A stretch of 12,295 nucleotides of DNA from NCBI GenBank assembly GCA_023445955.1, contig JAEXJH010000257.1, positions 1-12,295 of the forward strand. The letters run 5' to 3'. This document shows, piece by piece, positions 1-5,146 of this stretch; position 1 is the stretch's first letter; each line of letters opens with the position of its first letter. The stretch is from Pseudomonadota bacterium. GTDB taxonomy: Bacteria; Pseudomonadota; Alphaproteobacteria; Caulobacterales; Caulobacteraceae. The position numbers were made by a program, and so were the translations under genes. The notes under the pieces were generated by a model, which worked only from the letters and a program-made list of their open reading frames with translations, ran no database searches and had not been told where the DNA came from.

Positions 1-1090
1 TAGGAGATCCGCCGCGACGGCGCCGACGCGGGCGCTTCTGCTGTTCGGACATCAGGGACATCAGGAGCCCCTCTCTAAGGCCTCGGTCGGCCACACGCAC
101 GCGCGAACATGGCCAAAGCTCTTGAACGGCTTGGAGAATGGCCGCCCCGGCTAGCACCAGATCGGCCCGATCCGCGCCGATGCACGGCTCCAGGGCCCGC
201 TCGGCGGCCGTCAGCCCCTGCAAGCGTTCGGACGCCGCGTCGCAGTCACTGCGGTCCATCCAGAGACCGTCGACAATATTGCGATCATAGCGCGGCAGGC
301 CCAGGTGCAGGCCCGCCAGGCTGGTGATGGCGCCGGACGTGCCCACCAGATGCGCCCTGCCCTCGGCGAAGATCTCGCGCATCGGCTCGGCGTGCGGGAA
401 GGCCTCGATGCGCCCCTTCACGTCGTCGACCATGGCCCGGAACCAGTCCTCGCTGGCGCGCTCGCCCTCGGGGAAGCGCTCGGCCAGGGTGACGACGCCG
501 ACGGGGATCGACAGCCAGGCCTTGATCGGCAGCTTCCAGGCGGCGAACTGGCGCGGCTTGGCGTCGAGGCCGCCGCCCTTCAGGTCGACCCAAGACAACT
601 CGGTCGAGCCACCGCCGACATCGACCACTAGCGCCGCGTCCTGCTCGCGGTCGAACAGGCTCATGCAGCCGGCGACCGACAGCTGGGCCTCCTCGCGCGG
701 GCTGATGATCTGCAACTTTAGGCCGGTCTCCTCCTGTACGCGCTTGACGAAGTCGGGACCATTGGTCGCGCCCCGACAGGCCTGAGTCGCCACCGCCTTC
801 ACGCGGATCGCCTTGCGGCGACGGATCTTCTCGGCGCAGACCTTGAGGGCCGCCAGCGAGCGCTCCATGGCCGCGTCGGACAGCTGGCCGGTCTGCGACA
901 GACCCTCGCCCAAGCGCACGATGCGTGAATAGGCCTCGACGACGCGGAACCCGCGCGGCGTGGGCGTGGCCACCAACAGGCGGCAATTGTTGGTCCCCAG
1001 GTCGAGCGCCGCGTAGCACGCGACGGACTCCTCCTGAGACCTCCGGCGTCGGCCCTGCGGCGCGCCGGGCGCACGCGGCGCCTCCGACAT
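1..1090 (-). CDS. Ppx/GppA family exopolyphosphatase/pppGpp phosphatase, 3' end outside window
   Basis: The frame is open from an ATG at 1090 to the window edge: 363 residues and no stop seen. Family members hydrolyse terminal phosphates of polyphosphate and/or pppGpp in the cytoplasm and belong to the actin/Hsp70-like ATPase fold. Visible motifs are the first phosphate loop DLGTNNCRLLV (about residues 30-40), PREEAQL near 131-137 with the expected catalytic Glu, the second phosphate loop VVDVGGGSTELSW (155-167), GTSGAIT (250-256), RADLVLAGAAIL (308-319) and the closing RVADRGLREGLL (332-343). Only the two ATPase-like domains are present, as in the short alphaproteobacterial type; the C-terminal HD domain of E. 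coli Ppx is missing so far. After the fold the chain becomes very basic (RPRRRRRGG, 353-361). A weak AGGG lies upstream of the ATG. It is transcribed divergently from hspQ. Family assignment is firm; substrate preference cannot be read from sequence. Confidence 0.93.
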   Translation of the reverse strand, partial: MSEAPRAPGAPQGRRRRSQEESVACYAALDLGTNNCRLLVATPTPRGFRVVEAYSRIVRLGEGLSQTGQLSDAAMERSLAALKVCAEKIRRRKAIRVKAVATQACRGATNGPDFVKRVQEETGLKLQIISPREEAQLSVAGCMSLFDREQDAALVVDVGGGSTELSWVDLKGGGLDAKPRQFAAWKLPIKAWLSIPVGVVTLAERFPEGERASEDWFRAMVDDVKGRIEAFPHAEPMREIFAEGRAHLVGTSGAITSLAGLHLGLPRYDRNIVDGLWMDRSDCDAASERLQGLTAAERALEPCIGADRADLVLAGAAILQAVQELWPCSRVRVADRGLREGLLMSLMSEQQKRPRRRRRGGSP

Positions 1091-1251
1091 GGTCCCTACT
1101 ACCTGTCTCGCAGGCCTTCGCGAACGTTGCGAAGCCTCACTTCGAGTCGACCATAGCATGTGACTCGCCTGCCGGAAGGCGCCCGCTTGTCTTCCGGGTT
1201 CTGACCTCTACGTTCAGGATTCAGTCAGGTAGGCTGGCTATCCTTAACGCC
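1091..1251. promoter_or_regulatory. Divergent promoter region between the Ppx/GppA gene and hspQ, rich in GANTC sites
   Basis: These 161 bases separate two divergent genes, so promoters for both should lie here. GANTC, the CcrM methylation site of Caulobacter-type bacteria, occurs at 1144-1148, 1162-1166 and 1218-1222, with a fourth copy at 1262-1266 just inside hspQ. An inverted repeat pairs CTTCGC (1116-1121) with GCGAAG (1129-1134) around a loop that includes the palindrome AACGTT. GCTATCC at 1237-1243 partly resembles the Caulobacter housekeeping -10 element. If used, transcription would begin close to the hspQ ATG, giving a leaderless message, which would fit the lack of a Shine-Dalgarno there. 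The motifs are seen directly; their use is inference. Confidence 0.5.
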
Positions 1252-1581
1252 ATGAACTCGAGACTCGCCAAATTTGCGATCGGACAGGTCGTCAGGCACC
1301 GCATCTTCCCGTTCCGGGGCGTGGTGTTCGACGTCGACCCCGTGTTCGCCAATACCGAGGAGTGGTGGCAGTCCATCCCGGAGGACATCCGGCCGACCAA
1401 GGACCAGCCGTTCTATCACCTGCTGGCCGAGAACGATGACAACAGCTACGTCGCGTACGTGTCCGAGCAGAACCTGCTGCCCGACGACAGCGGCGAGCCG
1501 GTCGGTCACCCGCAGACCGCGGTGATCTTCGAGTCGTTCGACCACGGCCTCTACAAGCTTCGCCCCCGGATCTCGCACTAA
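1252..1581 (+). CDS. hspQ: Heat shock protein HspQ (YccV-like, hemimethylated DNA-binding domain)
   Basis: The product is 109 residues, close to the roughly 105 of E. coli HspQ, and the single YccV-like domain fills nearly the whole chain. Recognisable signatures are KFAIGQVVRHRIFPFRGVVF (about 7-26), DVDPVF (27-32), PFYHLL followed by acidic ENDDNSYVAYVSEQNL (about 53-74) and a proline-rich tail. In enterobacteria HspQ is a small heat-shock protein that binds hemimethylated DNA and acts as a specificity factor for Lon protease. Those roles are family knowledge, not shown here. The ATG at 1252 is preferred because the conserved domain begins just after it; an in-frame ATG at 925 would overlap the divergent phosphatase gene and add unrelated sequence. 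No Shine-Dalgarno is visible. The upstream region and the start of the gene carry four GANTC sites. phhA follows on the same strand after 81 bases. Confidence 0.92.
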   Translation: MNSRLAKFAIGQVVRHRIFPFRGVVFDVDPVFANTEEWWQSIPEDIRPTKDQPFYHLLAENDDNSYVAYVSEQNLLPDDSGEPVGHPQTAVIFESFDHGLYKLRPRISH

Positions 1582-1595
1582 GCGGCACGCTTCTC

Positions 1596-1642
1596 CGCCG
1601 AACAGCGTTTTCGGCGCAAACTCCGAACAGCTTTTGCCAAAA
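1596..1642 (+). promoter_or_regulatory. phhA leader: hairpin and 9-bp direct repeat, possible operator
   Basis: The 81-base gap between hspQ and phhA holds a perfect 7-bp stem, CGCCGAA (1596-1602) with TTCGGCG (1610-1616), around a 7-base loop. It is followed by CAAACT, not a run of T, so it is a poor intrinsic terminator. CCGAACAGC occurs twice, at 1598-1606 and 1623-1631, offset 25 bp, and each copy is followed by a TTTT run. The second copy leads into TTTTGCCAAAA (1632-1642), a near-perfect small palindrome. Together these could be binding sites for a regulator of phhA. The structure is visible; the function is inferred. Confidence 0.35.
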
Positions 1643-1662
1643 TCCGGGCGTAGCGTCTCTTC

Positions 1663-2547
1663 ATGAGCGAAGGTGACTTTAGCAGCGGACCGCCCCCGGG
1701 CGCGCGTCCCGACTGGACGATCGATCAGGGCTGGGAAACCTATTCCCAGGCCGAGCACGACGTCTGGATCACCCTGTACGAGCGCCAGGCCGACATGTTG
1801 CACGGCCGCGCCTGCGACGAGTTCATGCGTGGCCTGGACGCGCTGGACCTGCACCGCACGGGCATCCCCGATTTCCACCGCATCAACGAGGAACTCCAGC
1901 GCCTGACCGGCTGGAGCGTGGTCGCCGTGCCGGGCCTGGTGCCCGACGACGTGTTCTTCGACCACCTGGCCAACCGTCGCTTCCCGGCCAGTCAGTTCAT
2001 CCGCAAGCCGCACGAGCTGGACTACCTGCAGGAGCCGGACATCTTCCACGATGTCTTCGGCCACGTGCCGATGCTGACCGATCCGGTCTTCGCCGACTAC
2101 ATGCAGGCCTACGGCCAGGGCGGCCAGCGGGCGCTGGGTCTGGGCCGCCTGACCAACCTCGCCCGCCTCTACTGGTACACGGTGGAGTTTGGCCTGATGA
2201 ACACACCCGCGGGCCTACGCATCTACGGGGCCGGCATCGTCTCATCGCGAGCGGAGTCGATCTTCGCGCTGGACGATCCTTCGCCCAACCGCATCGGCTT
2301 CGATCTGGAGCGGGTGATGCGCACGAACTATCGCATCGACGACTTCCAGCAGGCCTATTTCGTGATCGACTCGATCCAGACTCTGCAGGAAGTGACGCTG
2401 CGCGACTTCAGCGCCCTCTATGACCGCCTGGCGGGCGCCAGCGAGATCGGTGTCGCCGAGATCCTGCCCGGCGACACCGTCATCACGCGCGGCACCCAGG
2501 CCTATGCGAAGGCCGGCGGACGCTTGGCTTCGGCTGCGGCGGGCTGA
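1663..2547 (+). CDS. phhA: Phenylalanine 4-monooxygenase (phenylalanine hydroxylase)
   Basis: The 294-residue product is a monomeric bacterial aromatic amino acid hydroxylase. It converts phenylalanine to tyrosine in the cytoplasm with oxygen, non-haem iron and a reduced pterin, and so opens phenylalanine breakdown or supplies tyrosine. The iron-binding 2-His-1-Glu triad is clear: His129 and His134 in IFHDVFGHVP and Glu175 in YWYTVEFGL. Other family signatures are PDFHRINEEL (69-78), FPASQFIRKPHELDYLQEPD (107-126), RIYGAGIVSS (186-195) and YFVIDSIQTL (232-241). Length matches the bacterial type, without the regulatory and tetramerisation domains of animal enzymes. No Shine-Dalgarno is obvious before the ATG. 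The pterin recycling gene phhB is not in the window. The last 14 codons and the stop overlap the convergent acyltransferase gene, in an Ala/Gly-rich tail outside the conserved domain. Confidence 0.96.
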   Translation: MSEGDFSSGPPPGARPDWTIDQGWETYSQAEHDVWITLYERQADMLHGRACDEFMRGLDALDLHRTGIPDFHRINEELQRLTGWSVVAVPGLVPDDVFFDHLANRRFPASQFIRKPHELDYLQEPDIFHDVFGHVPMLTDPVFADYMQAYGQGGQRALGLGRLTNLARLYWYTVEFGLMNTPAGLRIYGAGIVSSRAESIFALDDPSPNRIGFDLERVMRTNYRIDDFQQAYFVIDSIQTLQEVTLRDFSALYDRLAGASEIGVAEILPGDTVITRGTQAYAKAGGRLASAAAG

Positions 2548-3719
2548 CCCTTCAGGCCAAACAGGATCCGCACGCCGGGGATGCGTCGCACGACTTCGTA
2601 GGTGGCGAAGCACCCGGCGAAGGTCGCCGCGACCAGGATCGCGCCCTCCAGGCCCTGGGGCAGGCCCAGCTTGGCCAGGTGATAGGCCATGACCACGATC
2701 AGGGTCTGGTGCACCAGGTAGAACGGGAAGACGCCCAGGGTCAGGTAGCGCAGCGCCGGCCCGCCCTTGTTGGCCAGGTGCTTGGCCCCGAAGCCCAGGA
2801 TCGCGATGATCGCGCACCAGGTGTCCGTGGCGAAGACGAAGCGCATCAGCAGCTTCAGCTGCGGCGGCGGCACCGCGTTGTCGGCGCGATAGGTCCAGAC
2901 ATAGGCGCTCCAAACGGCCCAGGCGGCGACGGCGATCACCAACGCCGGCCAGCGCATGGCCGTCAGACGGTCGCGCAGCACCTCGGACTTGGCGAGGCCA
3001 AAGCCCAGCAGGAAGGCGCTGAACGAGACGGCGTGGACATAGTGGTCGCCAGCCAGGGCGTGGGTCTCGCCGTATTTGGCGTAGAGCGTGGCGCGCAGCA
3101 TCCCTAGAAACAGGATCGGCCAGGCGAACAGACCGACGCCCTTCAGCAGCCACTCGGCGCCCTTCTGGATGTGCTCGCCGGCCTTCTTCCAGACCAGCAG
3201 CATGACGGCCAGCACCAGGGTGTAGAACAGCAGGTAGGCGACGAACCACATGTGGTTCCAGGTCGGGGTGGTCAGGCACTTGCCATCCGTCCCGCACCAG
3301 TGGCCCGAGGCCGTGACATAGCGGACCCAGAAGTTGTCGACCGTGAGACCGCTGTTGGGATGCAGGGCGATATACTCGACGATCTGGTAGTACGACTGCG
3401 GCGGCACGATCACGAACATCGCGAACAGCAGCGGGGGCAACAGGCGCGCCACGCGGGCCCAGGTCAGCTTCCCGACCGGCGTCTTGTCAGCCATGAACCG
3501 CGTCGCCGCGCCCGAAACCAGGAACAGCAGGGTCAGCCGCCAGGGATTGGTCAGCAGCATTAAGGGCATCAGGCCCTCGACGATGTGCGGCGACTTCACG
3601 TGCCATTCCCAGGGCACGTAGAACATCCCGGTGTGGTAAAGGATCAGCAGGAAGAATGCGCCGACCCGAATCCAGTCGAGGTCGTAGCGCCGATCGAGGG
3701 GTAAGGCGGTCGTGGTCAT
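2502..3719 (-). CDS. Membrane acyltransferase, acyltransferase-3 / OpgC-like family
   Basis: The 405-residue integral membrane protein has about ten hydrophobic helices, as expected for acyltransferase-3 enzymes, which move acyl groups (acetyl, succinyl and similar) across or along the inner membrane onto glycans or other envelope molecules. The N-terminal family signature is plain: DLDWIRVGAFFLLILYHTGM (13-32), with His29 in the position of the conserved catalytic-type histidine. It is followed by TNPWRLTLLFLVSGAATRF (57-75) with the conserved Arg74. FPFYLVHQT (331-339) marks a late helix. ATG at 3719 is chosen because the domain begins right after it. An in-frame ATG 63 bases upstream would add atypical sequence and use up the promoter. 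Shine-Dalgarno is weak. The gene diverges from a LytTR regulator and ends inside phhA. The acceptor substrate cannot be told; resemblance to OpgC/MdoC does not prove glucan succinylation. Confidence 0.85.
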   Translation of the reverse strand: MTTTALPLDRRYDLDWIRVGAFFLLILYHTGMFYVPWEWHVKSPHIVEGLMPLMLLTNPWRLTLLFLVSGAATRFMADKTPVGKLTWARVARLLPPLLFAMFVIVPPQSYYQIVEYIALHPNSGLTVDNFWVRYVTASGHWCGTDGKCLTTPTWNHMWFVAYLLFYTLVLAVMLLVWKKAGEHIQKGAEWLLKGVGLFAWPILFLGMLRATLYAKYGETHALAGDHYVHAVSFSAFLLGFGLAKSEVLRDRLTAMRWPALVIAVAAWAVWSAYVWTYRADNAVPPPQLKLLMRFVFATDTWCAIIAILGFGAKHLANKGGPALRYLTLGVFPFYLVHQTLIVVMAYHLAKLGLPQGLEGAILVAATFAGCFATYEVVRRIPGVRILFGLKGQPAAAEAKRPPAFA

Positions 3720-3812
3720 GAAGAGGCGTCCGTGGTGAAGATCGACGCCAAGGACCTGACCCAGCACACCGCGGCCGGCCAAGCGCTCGGGGATCAGCGG
3801 TCGCTGGCTGGG

Positions 3813-3842
3813 ACAAGCGGAAAAGCTTCAGGGACGAACGGC
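3813..3842 (-). promoter_or_regulatory. Putative LytTR operator: two 9-bp direct repeats with 12-bp spacer
   Basis: Within the 135-base divergent region 3720-3854, the minus strand carries GCCGTTCGT (plus positions 3834-3842) and TCCGCTTGT (3813-3821). Each matches the published LytTR-domain consensus [TA][AC][CA]GTTN[AG][TG] at eight of nine positions. They are separated by exactly 12 bases, the spacing known for LytTR dimer sites on one face of the helix. The wider plus-strand repeat is GGGACAAGCGG / GGGACGAACGG, 9 of 11 identical and offset 21 bp. The repeats end 12 bases before the LytTR start codon and begin 93 bases upstream of the acyltransferase start. Activation of the acyltransferase and self-repression of the regulator are therefore both possible. 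The rest of the gap shows no clear promoter hexamers. Confidence 0.5.
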
Positions 3843-3854
3843 GGCCTTTTCGGG

Positions 3855-4652
3855 ATGACCGGCGAGGAGCACCTGTGGCTGGGCCGCGCCTGGCTGCTGG
3901 GCCTCGTGCTGATCGGCTGCATCTGCGTCGTCAACATTCTGACCATCCAGCACGACGCGCCGCGGCTGGGCCCGATCCGGCCGATTATCTGGGAGAGCTC
4001 CAGCGCCCTGGTCACCCTGGTGATCTTCTCGATCCCAGCCGCGATGGCGTTCTGGACGATCCGGACGCGCCCGCCCTGGTGGTTGGCCGCGTCGGCTCAC
4101 CTGGCGGCGGTGTTCGTCTATTCCGTGCTGCACGTCTCGGCGTTCGTCGTGCTGCGCAAACTGGGCCACGCCGTGCTGCTGCACGAGCCCTATCATTTCG
4201 GTCCGCTGTCGACCGAGTTCCCCTACGAGTTTCGCAAGGACATCCTGGCCTATGTGCTGGCCTCGGCGATCTACGGGATCGCTCTGCTGCGCGGCGGACA
4301 GAAGCCGGCCGAGACCAGCCTGGCCCTCCCCGCCACCTTCGACATCCAGGACGGCGCGCGGCTGATCCGGATCCCGGTGGCCGACATCGTGGCCGTGCGC
4401 TCGGCCGGCAACTATGTCGAGTTCGTCCTGGCCGATGATCGTCGCCCGCTGATGCGCTCATCGCTCACGGCGGTTTCGGAGCAGCTGGCGCCGCACAGCT
4501 TCGTGCGCTGCCACAAATCGTGGCTGGTCAACCGAGCGCGGGTCACGGGGCTGAAGCCCGAGGGCTCGGGCGACTACGCCGTGGAGTTGGGCGTGCTGGA
4601 GGCGCCGTTGTCGCGGCGCTACCCCGAGGCGCTGGCCGCCCTCAAGGGCTAG
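3855..4652 (+). CDS. Membrane-anchored LytTR-family transcriptional regulator
   Basis: The 265-residue protein has an N-terminal membrane part and a C-terminal LytTR DNA-binding domain. Hydrophobic segments lie near residues 12-30, 50-68, 77-101 and 130-146, which makes a four-helix membrane sensor likely. The LytTR domain covers about 160-263: RLIRIPVADIVAVRSAGNYV (169-188), HSFVRCHKSWLVNRARV (214-230) and the closing PLSRRYPEAL (251-260). There is no response-regulator receiver domain, so signal entry would be through the membrane helices, not phosphorylation. ATG at 3855 is preferred: an in-frame ATG at 3732 would leave only 12 bases between the divergent genes and add a non-conserved, low-complexity extension. 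The neighbour is a membrane acyltransferase with putative LytTR repeats in between, so that gene is the likely target. The stop overlaps the stop of the convergent GNAT gene by 4 bases. The signal is unknown. Confidence 0.88.
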   Translation: MTGEEHLWLGRAWLLGLVLIGCICVVNILTIQHDAPRLGPIRPIIWESSSALVTLVIFSIPAAMAFWTIRTRPPWWLAASAHLAAVFVYSVLHVSAFVVLRKLGHAVLLHEPYHFGPLSTEFPYEFRKDILAYVLASAIYGIALLRGGQKPAETSLALPATFDIQDGARLIRIPVADIVAVRSAGNYVEFVLADDRRPLMRSSLTAVSEQLAPHSFVRCHKSWLVNRARVTGLKPEGSGDYAVELGVLEAPLSRRYPEALAALKG

Positions 4653-5146
4653 AGCAGCATCCCCATCAGGATGTCGTCCTCGAACCGCCCGTCGGGCAGC
4701 CGGCCCCGCGCGACCTGTCGGCCTTCATGCTGGAAGCCGAGCCGCTCATAGAGCCGCACCGCGCCGGGATTGCCCCCGCCCGCCGCCAGCTCGATGCGCA
4801 GGATCGCCGGGTCCTGGGTCCGCGCCCAGGCGATCAGCGCCTGGAATAGCTGCGAGCCGATCCCCTGCCCTTGCCGCTGCGGATGCACCGCCACGGTCAG
4901 GCCGCCTAGCACGTGGGCGAAGAGAGCGATGGTCTCGCGCTTGGCGTGGATCTCGCCGACGACAGTCCCGTCCGCCTCGACCGCGATCAGGCAGATGTCG
5001 CAGGCCAGGGCGTAGTCGCCATAGGCCGGCGTGATTTCATTGGGCGCGCGAGCCAAGGCGCCGGGCGTGACACCGGCGGCGGCCTTGTGAACGGCCACGA
5101 TACCGTCGCGGTCTGCGGCCGTTGCAGGTCGGATCGTGAAGCTCAA
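4649..5146 (-). CDS. GNAT family N-acetyltransferase, TTG start, last gene of the ast operon
   Basis: The 165-residue protein has a single GNAT domain. Such enzymes transfer an acetyl group from acetyl-CoA to an amine, in the cytoplasm. The acetyl-CoA loop is VAVHPQRQGQGIGSQLF (about 85-101), with the Q-x-x-G-x-G core at residues 92-97. The C-terminal signature NPGAVRLYERLGF spans 126-138. The domain begins at SFTIRPATAADRDG. No ATG or GTG fits this point, but a TTG at 5146 does, and it sits in a TTGA overlap with the astB stop behind an AGAGGA ribosome-binding site. That argues for translational coupling with astB. The longer upstream open frame is a shadow inside astB. The position at the operon end, where enterobacteria carry astE, suggests a role linked to arginine or succinylated intermediates, but GNAT substrate cannot be predicted; protein or antibiotic acetylation is equally open. 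Confidence 0.85.
   Translation of the reverse strand: MSFTIRPATAADRDGIVAVHKAAAGVTPGALARAPNEITPAYGDYALACDICLIAVEADGTVVGEIHAKRETIALFAHVLGGLTVAVHPQRQGQGIGSQLFQALIAWARTQDPAILRIELAAGGGNPGAVRLYERLGFQHEGRQVARGRLPDGRFEDDILMGMLL

Noticed and set aside
285..1019. Minus-strand open frame (244 codons) inside the Ppx/GppA gene
   Set aside because: It is a different frame from the one carrying the phosphatase motifs; the true frame is open from 1090 to the window edge.
1186..1210. Heat-shock sigma-32-like promoter before hspQ (CTTGTC, 13-base gap, CCTCTA)
   Set aside because: The -35 part is only partial and the -10 part departs from the CCCCAT-type consensus, so it is not listed as a feature, though the gene would be a sensible heat-shock target.
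925..1251. Longer N-terminus for HspQ starting at 925
   Set aside because: It would add 109 Arg/Pro-rich residues overlapping the divergent phosphatase gene; HspQ proteins are about 105 residues and the domain starts just after 1252.
1596..1616. Intrinsic terminator after hspQ
   Set aside because: The stem is good but the following bases are CAAACT and not a T-run, so a terminator call is not supported.
1225..2064. Minus-strand open frame (279 codons) across hspQ and phhA
   Set aside because: It spans two well-supported plus-strand genes and their intergenic region and has no recognisable motif.
3732..3854. Longer N-terminus for the LytTR regulator starting at 3732
   Set aside because: It would leave 12 bases between divergent genes, place the putative operator inside the coding region and add non-hydrophobic, non-conserved sequence.
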